A stretch of 64,000 nucleotides of DNA from Desulfobacterales bacterium. Its GTDB lineage: Bacteria; Desulfobacterota; Desulfobacteria; Desulfobacterales; JARGFK01. Positions 8,399 to 17,054 of this stretch are shown here, in pieces. Made by a program: the position numbers and the translations under genes. Location: assembly GCA_029211065.1 (NCBI GenBank), contig JARGFK010000002.1, positions 1 through 64,000 of the forward strand, written 5' to 3'. Numbering within the stretch: position 1 is the stretch's first letter; every line of letters starts with the position of its first letter. The notes beneath the pieces were generated by a model, which saw nothing but the letters and a program-made list of their open reading frames with translations, made no database searches and had not been told where the DNA came from.

Positions 8399-9289
8399 AT
8401 GTTTGATGGTTTTAAGACTAAGGACATAAAGACCGGCGGGGCCGTGATTCATCTACGCCATGGCGGCAACGGTCCGCCGCTGCTCCTACTGCACGGCAAT
8501 CCCCTGACCCACGTATCCTGGCATAAAATCGCAAACCGCCTGGCCGAAAACTTTCATGTGGTTGCCGCTGACCTGCGCGGGTACGGAGACAGCTCGGCGC
8601 CCGATCCCGGTGAAAACAATATAAATTTCTCTTTCCGTTCCATGGCGCTGGACCAGGTCGAGGTAATGGAGGTGTTAGGATATAAACGGTTTTTTGTGGC
8701 AGGGATTGACCGCGGGGCGCGCACCGTGCATCGCATGTGTCTGGATCATCCCCCTCGCGTAAAGAAAGCCGCCATTATCGATATTTTACCCAATTACCAT
8801 GTCTGGACCCACGCCTCTAAAGCATGGGCCACAAAGTCCTGGCACTGGCTGTTCATGATACAGCCCTATGATTTACCCGAAAGGATGCTGTCCGCCGTCC
8901 CGCCGGAATGGTATATGGAGAAAAAGATCTCAAAGTCCGGGATCGGGTTAAAACCGTTCACAAAGGAAGCTTTTGCCGAATATGTGCGCTGTTTCAATGA
9001 AAAGACCATCCGGGGCTCCTGCGCCGACTACCGGGCCTGCGCCACCTGCGATTTTGAGATGGACACGGCCGACAGAGACAAAAAGGCAAGGTGTCCCCTG
9101 CTGGTGATTTGGGGGGCCAACAGCCATACCGGCAAAGTACACGGAGATGTCCTCGCCGTCTGGAAAAACTATGCAATCGATGTCATCGGCGGGCCCATTA
9201 ACTGCGGCCACTACGTGACCGAGGAAGCCCCGGACGAAGCCTATGAATGGTTCATGAGGTTTTTTATGGAAGAACCCGATTGTCGTTAG
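8399..9289 (+). CDS. Alpha/beta hydrolase, fluoroacetate dehalogenase-like
   Basis: 296-residue alpha/beta hydrolase resembling fluoroacetate/haloacetate dehalogenases. The nucleophile elbow is GIDRGARTVHR with Asp104 in place of Ser; Arg105 and Arg108 match the arginines that bind the carboxylate in this group. HGNP (32-35) gives the oxyanion hole, DILPN the acid (about Asp128), SWHWLF (His149/Trp150) and the ADYRA tyrosine match halide-stabilising positions, and GHYVTEEAPDE holds the catalytic His. Start has GGGAGGAG seven to eight bases upstream. It stands alone. Epoxide hydrolase or another ester substrate is possible, but the Asp nucleophile plus the two arginines favour a 2-haloacid. 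Confidence 0.8.
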   Translation: MFDGFKTKDIKTGGAVIHLRHGGNGPPLLLLHGNPLTHVSWHKIANRLAENFHVVAADLRGYGDSSAPDPGENNINFSFRSMALDQVEVMEVLGYKRFFVAGIDRGARTVHRMCLDHPPRVKKAAIIDILPNYHVWTHASKAWATKSWHWLFMIQPYDLPERMLSAVPPEWYMEKKISKSGIGLKPFTKEAFAEYVRCFNEKTIRGSCADYRACATCDFEMDTADRDKKARCPLLVIWGANSHTGKVHGDVLAVWKNYAIDVIGGPINCGHYVTEEAPDEAYEWFMRFFMEEPDCR

Positions 9290-9795
9290 AAATTATTCCC
9301 CATAAAAAAATCCTCAAAAAGCAGTGCTGTTATTGCGGCAATAAAAGGCAAAATGACCGAAGACAGCAGCCGGATCATTGCAAACCGCGGGCCCATCATG
9401 GGAAGTTCAAATGCAAACAGGCGGTGAAGCGCGAACACGGACCAGGAAGTCAAATAGGCGACCAACGGACCAATGCCTGCGCCCGCCTTAAAAATAATGG
9501 CGACAATGGGAAAACAGATGATCGGCCCTCCCGGCGTCAATCCGCCCGCCATAGAACCGATAAGTATTCCCTTCATTCCGGAATCCTTACCCAGCCAGTT
9601 AGCCACCAGCTCCGTTGGAACAATGACGGAAAAAAAACCGGAAACCAGAATCGCCATGAAAATTCGCGGTATCATAATCAGGAGGTTGTCACCAGCAATT
9701 TTGGCCCCCTGAAGATGGAGCCGTCCTGGTCGGAAAAACGCAATGCCGCCCATTATCAAAGCCAGAATCCACATGCCGATAGAGATCGCATCCAT
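9286..9795 (-). CDS. Half-size permease, COG0701 (ArsP_1/DUF318) family, second of a pair
   Basis: About 169 residues with four or five hydrophobic helices. It carries the family motif GGLTPGGPIICFPIVA and GPLVAYLTSWSVFALHR, nearly the same as in the upstream paralogue. Full-length members have two such units in one chain; here the units are two genes, so they probably assemble as a heterodimer in the inner membrane. Start at 9795 chosen because AGGAATAATATT precedes it and because it begins four bases after the upstream stop. Transported solute unknown; some relatives move organoarsenicals. The 3' end overlaps the end of the dehalogenase gene by four bases. Confidence 0.75.
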   Translation of the reverse strand: MDAISIGMWILALIMGGIAFFRPGRLHLQGAKIAGDNLLIMIPRIFMAILVSGFFSVIVPTELVANWLGKDSGMKGILIGSMAGGLTPGGPIICFPIVAIIFKAGAGIGPLVAYLTSWSVFALHRLFAFELPMMGPRFAMIRLLSSVILPFIAAITALLFEDFFMGNNF

Positions 9796-9799
9796 AATA

Positions 9800-10339
9800 T
9801 TATTCCTGTCCCTCTGCGAGGGGGTCTTCAAAAAACCGCGACAGTTTTTGAGCGCTCAGCCCCGCCACTAACGGGAGTATCAAAGAGACAAAAAATCTTA
9901 ACGCGGTAAACTTCACCCCCATAAAAGGAATTTCCCATATGGCAATACGATAAATACTCAGAACACTCCAAGATGTCAGATAGGCAACCAGAGGGCCATA
10001 GCCGGCCCCGAGTTTAAAAAGGGCTGCCACCAGCGGGAAAGAAATCATGGGCCCGCCCGGCGTGATCACACCAACGAAAGTAGCGATTAAAATTCCGCGC
10101 AGGCCTGATTTGGCTCCCACCCATTTTATGATCAGGCCCTTGGGCAGGAGCACCTGAACAAATCCTGCCAGGATAAAGGCTGCCAGCAGCCTGGGACCCA
10201 CCAGAACCACCATGGACCAGGCAGCTTTCAGCCCTTTTAAAACCGCTTCGTTTCCCCCCTTGGCATAACAGCCATAACCGGAAAGAAGTGCGATCCCGGT
10301 AAAAACCAAAAAGGATTTGTCGGTAAAAATTTTTTTCAT
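9800..10339 (-). CDS. Half-size permease, COG0701 (ArsP_1/DUF318) family, first of a pair
   Basis: 179 residues, several membrane helices, with GVITPGGPMISFPLVAALF and GPLVAYLTSWSVLSIYR matching the downstream paralogue, with which it forms a two-gene operon. The first helix could act as signal anchor. No ArsR-type regulator, redox-active Cys pair or metal chaperone lies beside it, so arsenic is not specifically supported. Confidence 0.75.
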   Translation of the reverse strand: MKKIFTDKSFLVFTGIALLSGYGCYAKGGNEAVLKGLKAAWSMVVLVGPRLLAAFILAGFVQVLLPKGLIIKWVGAKSGLRGILIATFVGVITPGGPMISFPLVAALFKLGAGYGPLVAYLTSWSVLSIYRIAIWEIPFMGVKFTALRFFVSLILPLVAGLSAQKLSRFFEDPLAEGQE

Positions 10340-10713
10340 CTTTTCGATAGTGAATCGTATTAAAATTTGTGGCTGAAGAGGTGAAACGGTTATGATAGCC
10401 GGATGTAGCTAAAAATAAGGCCTCCCCGTTATGAGAAGTTCCCGGCACACAACGGAGGTGGCCACCAGTGATTTGTATTTGGAAGCCATTTCAAAACCCG
10501 ACCAGAGGCCTGGTCTGGTGTTTTAAAATGACTTCTAAACAGTGTCATTGACGCTTATATGCCACACATGCTCATATTACAAGTCTCAAATGATGACCGC
10601 AGCGTCACAGTTGTGTTTGCTATTTAGGGCAGGAATCCCACACCGGTTGCCTTTTCCGGCAACCGGCCGGTTCATCGAATGGTAACGAAATTTCCTGTTT
10701 GTGTTTCTGCCTT
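10340..10713. other. Intergenic region with two hairpins
   Basis: No coding potential recognised over 374 bases. It contains GACCAG-AGGC-CTGGTC near 10500 and a strong stem CCGGTTGCC (10643-10651) with GGCAACCGG (10658-10666). The second lies 48 bases past the end of the minus-strand cysteine-cluster gene and is probably its transcript end, although a U-tract is lacking. Confidence 0.5.
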
Positions 10714-11088
10714 TCAGGCGGCTTTATCAAGGCAATCCGGCTGGTACCAGGTGGCAGGCGCCAGCGGTTTCAGATTCCAGGCGGCTCTGGCCTTGTCGCA
10801 ACGCTCATTGGGGATGCCGCTTTCCCAGGAAGGCGTGAAATTTCGGCAAACCGAAGCGCGGTGCTCATAAATGCTGCAGCATACTGCAATTCCGATCTGG
10901 CCCTCCAGGGCGATACAACGCGGCCGGGGACTATGGGTGCCCTTCATTACCACATAGAAATCATTTAACTTTTCGGTGAGATCCGGCGGTACCCCGCTGA
11001 GATCATTGCTTTCAGCCCAGTAAAAGGAAGCCCGGTAATAGGCGCAGCAGGCCCCGCACCTCAGGCAGGGATTTACGTGATGCATCAT
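10714..11088 (-). CDS. YkgJ-type cysteine-cluster protein
   Basis: Small (124 residues) protein of the YkgJ/CxxCxxCC family, thought to chelate zinc or iron. The N-terminus has [12 protein letters not shown], and two later groups (RPRCIALEG and [15 protein letters not shown]) supply further cysteines, the usual C-rich pattern. It ends in a WYQPDCL segment. Met1 and Met2 are adjacent possible starts. Isolated, with no operon partner. Biochemical role of the family is not established. Confidence 0.75.
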   Translation of the reverse strand: MMHHVNPCLRCGACCAYYRASFYWAESNDLSGVPPDLTEKLNDFYVVMKGTHSPRPRCIALEGQIGIAVCCSIYEHRASVCRNFTPSWESGIPNERCDKARAAWNLKPLAPATWYQPDCLDKAA

Positions 11089-11255
11089 GACTTTTAAAGC
11101 CTTTATTATGGCTGTTACATACGAATATTTAAAGAGATATTAACCCGATGACGGCGCGGGAATATGCACCAAAAAGATGATTTTGGCAAGAAGAAAATGA
11201 ATGCTGAGAAGCAGAGCTCTCCGGAGGTGAAAGGCAATCTCTAAACCCAATCGGG

Positions 11256-12041
11256 TTAATCGGAATAACCCTTGGGTCCGAATAAGGGCGGTTCATCGTT
11301 TTCCGGCGCAATTTCGGCCTTGGGTTGCGTCGGTTTTTTTTCCACATTGGGTTGGGAAGACGGAACCGTGGGCAGTGGCTGGTCAGACGGTCCGGTCGGC
11401 CGGTTTGTTTGGGACGGGTTCTGTTTTTTTTCACGCTGCAGGGGGGGCGCCGTTAAAGGAAGGGATTCCTTTTCCGGCAAAACCGGCTTTTCCCCCTTAA
11501 CAGCAGGACCTGGTTTTATTGCCGGCCCGGCGGGTGGAATAACCGCAGTCGGGATCTCTAGATCCGAAGCATCAGCCGGTCGGCTTTTATCGGGCGGCAC
11601 CGCTCTTTTGTCCGGTTCCGTTTGGGGTTGCGTCTTGGCAGGCGCGGGACTGCCCGCGGGTTCCGGCCGGACAATTGTCTCGGGCGTCGGCAGCTTGGCT
11701 TTTTTTTCCATACCGAAGCCGGCCAGAAAACTTTTCGGCATCGGATTACGGGTTATCAGCAACTTGGCCGGAATCCGGATGTCATTTCCAATAATGATCC
11801 TGTTGGGATCCAGCGTCGGGTTGGCATTGGCAATGGCCATCCAGCTATCCAGGCTCCCGGTGTACCACTTGGCAAGAATGGATAGGGTTTCACCCTCCCA
11901 TCTGACCTGATGCACGTAATAACCCTCGTCCCAAAAAATCAGCTTGTTTAGCTTGTTTAAATAGGTGCAACTGCTGCAAACCAGCGCCAGCAGGAGCCCG
12001 ATCATCCCCAAACGAAGAATATGAATAAAGGATTTTTTCAA
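11256..12041 (-). CDS. LysM-domain lipoprotein-like envelope protein
   Basis: 261 residues. N-terminal signal with LLLALVCSSC suggests a lipoprotein attached at Cys25, although the lipobox is not ideal. One LysM domain (about 42-95; YYVHQVRWEGETLSILAKWY through GNDIRIPAKLL) should bind peptidoglycan. The rest is a long Pro/Lys/Glu-rich, probably unstructured tail, which could span the periplasm or cell wall. It begins 12 bases after the Ser/Thr kinase gene in the same direction, so both are probably co-transcribed, suggesting an envelope partner or target of that kinase (inference). An AACCC/GGGTT hairpin lies just past the stop. Confidence 0.75.
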   Translation of the reverse strand: MKKSFIHILRLGMIGLLLALVCSSCTYLNKLNKLIFWDEGYYVHQVRWEGETLSILAKWYTGSLDSWMAIANANPTLDPNRIIIGNDIRIPAKLLITRNPMPKSFLAGFGMEKKAKLPTPETIVRPEPAGSPAPAKTQPQTEPDKRAVPPDKSRPADASDLEIPTAVIPPAGPAIKPGPAVKGEKPVLPEKESLPLTAPPLQREKKQNPSQTNRPTGPSDQPLPTVPSSQPNVEKKPTQPKAEIAPENDEPPLFGPKGYSD

Positions 12042-12053
12042 ATAAATTCCTGT

Positions 12054-13898
12054 CTATTTCCTTTTTACACGGTCAATTCGATCCAGGTATTCTTTGGCAA
12101 GTTTATTGTTCGGATTTGCTTCTATGGCCAGTTTAAGGTTTTTGACAAATGGTTCCCGCTTGCCAAGCCGCTGCTGAACAATTGCAAGATTAAACAAGGC
12201 CTCATCCATAAAAGGCGGAGAAAGTTTAACCGTGCGTTCGAACATTTCCTCGGCCTTCCCGTAATTTTTTATTTTGGCATAAATATAACCGAGATTGTAG
12301 AAGGTGTTGGGATGCTGCGGGTTTAATTCGGCTGCCTTGCTGTATGCTGCGATGGCTTTTTGATATTGTTCCCGGTGCGTATAAAAAAGCCCAAGTTGAA
12401 AAAGTGCTTCGGGGTCTCCCGGATTCAACTCAACCGCCCTGATAATTAACCCTTCTGCCTTTTCGGGATCTGCCCCAGCCAGCTCTGATGCCTGTCCCAG
12501 CAATGCTTTGGTATAGTACGGCAACAGTTCCCCTTTTCGAGAGGGGCTTTCCGAAACAGCCTTTTGTAACAATTCAGCTGCTTTTGAATACTGCTTTTCT
12601 TCAAAAGCGGTCACGGCGGCGGCCCTTAATTTGTCCGAACCTGCAGGGCTTAAGCCGCCACCGCTGTCGCCGGACAAGAACACCTTTCGGTAAACAAATA
12701 AAGACCATAGCACAAGTATCCCCACAAAAAAAACCGCAGCCGCATACTTTACGCCGCGCCTTTCGCTCCAATTGGATTTTTCGGCAGTGGTTGATACTGC
12801 GGCTTTTTCTTCGGCCGGCCCCGGGTCCGGCTCGATCACCTCGGTTATGTTTGAAGCTGCGTCTTCGAAACCTGTTAATGTGTCTGCCGTGTCGTATCCT
12901 GCGCCCGGGAGCTCCGTCGGCGCCTGAACCTGCATTGCGGCACGCATCGCCAGATCTTCATCTGAAATCTCTTTCTCAAAGAGACGATGCATATACTGAG
13001 AAATACCCTGGGTAGACGGCCGGTTCGGCAGCTTATTTAACAGCCCTTCAATGTCCGCCTGCATTTCACCGCTGGAAGGGTAGCGGTCGTCCGGATTTTT
13101 GGCAAGTATCCGGTTGAGAATTCTAAAAAGCTCGGGATATCGATAACCAATCACATTTTCAGGCGGCTCAAACCGGGCTTCACGCACCCGGGAAAGCACC
13201 TGGAGGGTGTCTTCGCCGGTATACATCCGCCGGCGCGACAGCATTTCATAAAGGAGTATACCCGTCGCAAAAATATCGGAACGATGATCAATCACCTTGC
13301 CATCGGCCTGTTCCGGTGACATATAAGCGACTTTTCCCTTGATAATCCCCACCTGGGTGTCTTTGCTCTGGTTCCTGGCTTTGGCAATGCCAAAATCAAT
13401 AATTTTCACCTGCCCGCTGAACGTTATCAAAATATTCGGCGGGCTGATATCCCGGTGGATAATTCCCAACGGTTTTCCCTGAAAATCGCGCAGCTTATGA
13501 GCGTATTCCAGCCCGTCACAGATCTGGGCGGTGATGTAAAGCGCTGTTTCCAGATCCATCGGCATGTTTTTTTGTTTGGACTTATTTGTCGACAGGCGCA
13601 GGTCTTTGCCGGCCAGCAATTCCATGGCAATGAAATAGCTGTTTGCCATGGTGCCGAAATCATAAATCTGGACAATATTCTGGTGCTGCAGCAGGGCCGC
13701 GAGCTTGGCCTCATCAATAAAAGAAGATACCAGAACATCATCGAAAGCAAGGTACGGAAGGATTTTTTTAACGGCGACAATCTTCTCAAAACCCCGATCG
13801 CCGATGATTTTGGCCCGGTACAACTCGGCCATACCGCCGGAAGCGATTTTGTCCATCAGCAGATATTTTCCATATTGTCTGGGTTGAAAAGGTGTCAT
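12054..13898 (-). CDS. Transmembrane Ser/Thr protein kinase with C-terminal TPR repeats
   Basis: 614 residues. Hanks-type kinase domain at about 10-285: glycine loop IASGGMAELYRA, VAVKK (Lys44), HRDISPPN (Asp150), DFG (168-170), YMSPEQ as the APE-like motif. A disordered acidic linker (about 320-375) leads to one membrane helix (about 385-405), then several TPRs outside the membrane (about 425-610, e.g. DPEALFQLGLFYTHREQYQK and HPNTFYNLGYIYAKIKNYGK). All key catalytic residues are present, so it should be active. External TPRs could sense or scaffold an envelope protein; the LysM gene immediately downstream is the best candidate. Confidence 0.88.
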   Translation of the reverse strand: MTPFQPRQYGKYLLMDKIASGGMAELYRAKIIGDRGFEKIVAVKKILPYLAFDDVLVSSFIDEAKLAALLQHQNIVQIYDFGTMANSYFIAMELLAGKDLRLSTNKSKQKNMPMDLETALYITAQICDGLEYAHKLRDFQGKPLGIIHRDISPPNILITFSGQVKIIDFGIAKARNQSKDTQVGIIKGKVAYMSPEQADGKVIDHRSDIFATGILLYEMLSRRRMYTGEDTLQVLSRVREARFEPPENVIGYRYPELFRILNRILAKNPDDRYPSSGEMQADIEGLLNKLPNRPSTQGISQYMHRLFEKEISDEDLAMRAAMQVQAPTELPGAGYDTADTLTGFEDAASNITEVIEPDPGPAEEKAAVSTTAEKSNWSERRGVKYAAAVFFVGILVLWSLFVYRKVFLSGDSGGGLSPAGSDKLRAAAVTAFEEKQYSKAAELLQKAVSESPSRKGELLPYYTKALLGQASELAGADPEKAEGLIIRAVELNPGDPEALFQLGLFYTHREQYQKAIAAYSKAAELNPQHPNTFYNLGYIYAKIKNYGKAEEMFERTVKLSPPFMDEALFNLAIVQQRLGKREPFVKNLKLAIEANPNNKLAKEYLDRIDRVKRK

Positions 13899-14025
13899 AT
13901 CCCGTGGTCAGAATGCCTGGATACTGTAAAGCGTCTATATAGATTTTCCATAAAAGCCCGTTATAGCCAGATTATCCTATCAATACGCCGATCGTCAAGG
14001 GGATTGCTTCAGGGTTTTACCCAAA

Positions 14026-14529
14026 TTATTCTTTAAACATCAAATGGATATATCCATACTGATTGTTCAGGGGTAACGATAAAATCAATTTTTGGTTTTT
14101 GCTGTCCCAGACCTTCTGGGTTTTTGTGGAATCGGTGGGAGGCGTGATGGATTCTGTAATTCTTTTTTCAAGTTCTTCAAAAATGGTTACGGCTACAAAC
14201 GCCGCATTTTGTACGATCTGGAAACCAAACTTTGAAAGCCTGTTCTCTTTGTACCACAAATAAGCGATGGTCCCGAACCGGGTCTTCTTTTTATCATTTT
14301 GATCCACGACCGGCATGATCGTGTAGTCGTCACCGGAAAGATAGTTTAATACGGAATTTTTGGACAAATACGGCATCTCACCCTTTTCCGGCCTTAAAAT
14401 CAGCCGGGCAAAAAAACCGACTTTTTCGATGCCGTGAGATTGCAATTGGGGGACATCCAACGCTTTTCCCAGAATGATCGGGTAATTATTGACGCTAAAG
14501 TTTAAATTTTCACACAATGAATCCTTCAT
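14026..14529 (-). CDS. Hypothetical protein, 167 residues
   Basis: I do not recognise a family. It has no signal peptide or membrane helix, and mixed alpha/beta composition (GFFARLILRPEKGEMPYLSK, TRFGTIAYLWYKENRLSKFG) suggests a folded cytoplasmic domain. A phosphate-like or PilZ-like fold is possible but not supported by a motif. AAAGGATTG lies about 12 bases before the ATG. It lies 127 bases upstream of the kinase gene on the same strand and could belong to its transcript. Confidence 0.55.
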   Translation of the reverse strand: MKDSLCENLNFSVNNYPIILGKALDVPQLQSHGIEKVGFFARLILRPEKGEMPYLSKNSVLNYLSGDDYTIMPVVDQNDKKKTRFGTIAYLWYKENRLSKFGFQIVQNAAFVAVTIFEELEKRITESITPPTDSTKTQKVWDSKNQKLILSLPLNNQYGYIHLMFKE

Positions 14530-14945
14530 GCTTCATCACAATCCTTTTATGAATAAATATTGATAACCACATGGATATACACGATCCCGCTGAAAATTAC
14601 CCTCTTGGCGCTGAATCGCAGTTTTCGTGATCCTTTACCACAACACTCCGGGTTAAACAACCCGAGACTCTTTAAAAGGGTTTTTTGCGAGCGAATTCAG
14701 CCGCAGGCACGACTGCGGGCCTACCGCGGGGTATGTTCCCATCATTTCAAAACAACTATATTCCGAGTTTTATTTAATTTTATCTTTGTTCTATCGTCTC
14801 TGCCAAAAATATGATATTAACCTGCTTACGGAAGTGTCCCAAGCACAGCCCGCAGGTTTATTTCCGGAAAATTGCCTACAGGAAGGCCGGATTTCATCCG
14901 TCTTTCCGTTGCAGCTAAACACATATCTTTAAAAATTCGGCAGCG
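14530..14945. other. Intergenic region between divergent genes, with hairpins
   Basis: 416 bases with no recognised gene. CGGGTT (14649-14654) pairs with AACCCG (14659-14664), followed some bases later by a T6 run, and CCGCAG (14701-14706) pairs with CTGCGG (14713-14718). No clear promoter consensus picked out. Confidence 0.4.
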
Positions 14946-15779
14946 ATGACAGACACCTTGACATATGAGGAGCTTGAATACCGCGTAAGGATACTGGAAA
15001 ACGAGGCTCGCTGGCGCAAGCAGGCGGAACAAGCCCTGCAGGAGAGCGAAAAGCGATTTAAGCTGTTGTTTGAGTACGCACCGGATATGTTCTTCATCTG
15101 TGATGAAAGCGGTGTATTGATTGACGCAAACCGCGCGGCTGAAAAGTTGACTGGGTATGAACGCCATGAGGTGGTTGGAAAAAGCCTCCTGTCTCTCGGT
15201 ATTTTGCCTAAAAATCAGACCCAGAAGGCTGCCGAGCTGCTTTACAAGATTTCACGAAAAATACCCACCGATCCGGAAGAAATTACCATCATTAGAAAAG
15301 ACGGCCAGTCCATCAATGTTGAACTGCGGTCCTACCCGGTTGATCTGGGGGGACGTCCGTTGGTCTTATCCACCGCCAGAGATATTGACATTCATAAACA
15401 GACCATCGAGCTCATCAAAAAACGCGAAGAAAAATATCGGAAGAGTTTCGAATCCGCTCCGGCGCCGTTCGTTCTCATAAACGCCGCAACCGCCGAAATT
15501 GAAGATGCCAATCATGATGCGCGGGCGCTTATGGGCTACTCCCGGGAAGAGTTGCAGAAAAGCAATTTGCAGGACCTGCTGACCGATCTGGAAAATGCCC
15601 CCCTGCACCTGCCGGACTTACTGAATGAAAAGCCAGACGGTCCTAATTTCTTTTTCTGTAGTTTCAAAACAAAGCACAAGGGTATTAAAGAAGGAACATT
15701 TCTTTTCAGTAGATTTAAGTCCGATGATCAGAACCTTATTGTCGGAAGAATCAGTACCAAGGATAATGCCGACCGATAA
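14946..15779 (+). CDS. Tandem PAS-domain protein without output domain
   Basis: 277 residues. An N-terminal coiled coil (about 5-35, EELEYRVRILENEARW) leads into a PAS domain (about 38-150; FEYAPDMFFICDESGVLIDA, GYERHEVVGKSL) ending in the typical ARDIDIHK junction. A second helix then enters another PAS (about 165-270; ESAPAPFVLINAATAEIEDA, GYSREELQKSNLQ). No kinase, GGDEF, EAL or HTH domain follows. It may be a stand-alone sensor acting by protein contact, or the relic of a longer kinase. Ligand unknown. The start lacks a convincing ribosome-binding site. Confidence 0.75.
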   Translation: MTDTLTYEELEYRVRILENEARWRKQAEQALQESEKRFKLLFEYAPDMFFICDESGVLIDANRAAEKLTGYERHEVVGKSLLSLGILPKNQTQKAAELLYKISRKIPTDPEEITIIRKDGQSINVELRSYPVDLGGRPLVLSTARDIDIHKQTIELIKKREEKYRKSFESAPAPFVLINAATAEIEDANHDARALMGYSREELQKSNLQDLLTDLENAPLHLPDLLNEKPDGPNFFFCSFKTKHKGIKEGTFLFSRFKSDDQNLIVGRISTKDNADR

Positions 15780-15988
15780 TCCAAACCCTTCAGATTTGTT
15801 CCGGCCGTTCCGCCTCGGGCGAAACTGTAGGTAATCTTTTTTTAAACAGTGAATTACCATAAAAACTATTAAATTTATAAACATCCCACCATAGTCACGG
15901 GACCAATACGATTTTATCGGAAAACCTATACCCAACACCCACTTGCAAGTCCGACTGTCATCTTGAACCTATCCGTGGAGTATAGTTC

Positions 15989-17035
15989 ATGGTCCGACGC
16001 AACAGGATCTTTTTAGGACTGCTGGCATTTTTTGCAGTTGCGTTTACGACCGCCCCTTACAGCTTCAGTCAGGATACAACGATATCCTCCGGCTTTAGCG
16101 TCATCCTTGTACCGGATACCCAGTATTATACAAAATATTATCCCCAGATTTACCGCCAACAGACCCGCTGGATCGCCGACAACCGCGACAGGCTCAATAT
16201 CAAATTTGTTATTCACATGGGCGATATCACCCAGGACAACACCACGAGGCAGTGGCAAGTTGCCGATAAGGCCCATCAGATACTCGACCAGGCCGGTATC
16301 CCCTTCAGCGTGGTTCCGGGAAATCATGACATGCCAAGCGATGGACTGGGCCGAAAGCGCGACACTTCTCTGTTCAACCGCTATTTCGGTCCTCATCGGT
16401 TTGCGGGAAAAACCTGGTATGGCGGGCATTTGGGCCCCGGCAATGAAAACAATTACAGTTTTTTTGACAGCGGCGGTCTGAAATTCATGGTGCTCGGCCT
16501 TGAATTTGCGCCAACCCGGGCAGCCCTTGCGTGGGCCAATGACATCGTCCGTAAATTCAAGGATCATCGCGTCATTGTTGTTATGCACTGCTATCTGGCC
16601 AAATCGCCCGCAGGCGACACCGGTGCGGGCGGCTATCAAAAAAATTGCGCCGAAAGATATCATCTTGACGGCAGCGGCGGTGATACGGTCTGGAAAAATC
16701 TTATCCGTCGGCATCAAAACATATTTATGGTTTTATCCGGCCATGTGCATGATGTTGAACATAAGAAGCGCATCGGTCTATCCGGCAATCCGATCCATGA
16801 AATTTTAACCGATTACCAGAGCGAGCATCCGGGGGGAGATATTGAAAAACCCAAAAGCGGAAACGGCTGGCTGAGAAGCCTGTTGTTCTTTCCGGATGAA
16901 AACAGGATCGATGTCCGGCCCCATTCGGTTATCGGTGAAAAAGGGTTTTATCTGATTTCGCAATACGATCCCGATCCCCGGCATAACGACCACGCTTTTT
17001 CAATTGAATACCGCATGAAAAACCGGACGCCTTAA
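15989..17035 (+). CDS. Secreted calcineurin-like metallophosphoesterase
   Basis: 348 residues with a signal peptide (RRNRIFLGLLAFFAVAF, cleavage near the SFSQD segment), so periplasmic or secreted. The metallophosphatase motifs are in order: LVPDTQYY (DTQ variant of DxH), HMGDITQDN (GDxxD-like), VPGNHDM (GNH[DE]), MHCYLA and SGHVHDVEH (GHxH). Two metal ions and a phosphoester substrate are expected. GGAG lies about eight bases before the ATG. No adjacent transporter or nucleotide gene, so the natural substrate is open. Confidence 0.85.
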   Translation: MVRRNRIFLGLLAFFAVAFTTAPYSFSQDTTISSGFSVILVPDTQYYTKYYPQIYRQQTRWIADNRDRLNIKFVIHMGDITQDNTTRQWQVADKAHQILDQAGIPFSVVPGNHDMPSDGLGRKRDTSLFNRYFGPHRFAGKTWYGGHLGPGNENNYSFFDSGGLKFMVLGLEFAPTRAALAWANDIVRKFKDHRVIVVMHCYLAKSPAGDTGAGGYQKNCAERYHLDGSGGDTVWKNLIRRHQNIFMVLSGHVHDVEHKKRIGLSGNPIHEILTDYQSEHPGGDIEKPKSGNGWLRSLLFFPDENRIDVRPHSVIGEKGFYLISQYDPDPRHNDHAFSIEYRMKNRTP

Positions 17036-17054
17036 GACGCTTTATACCCGAACC

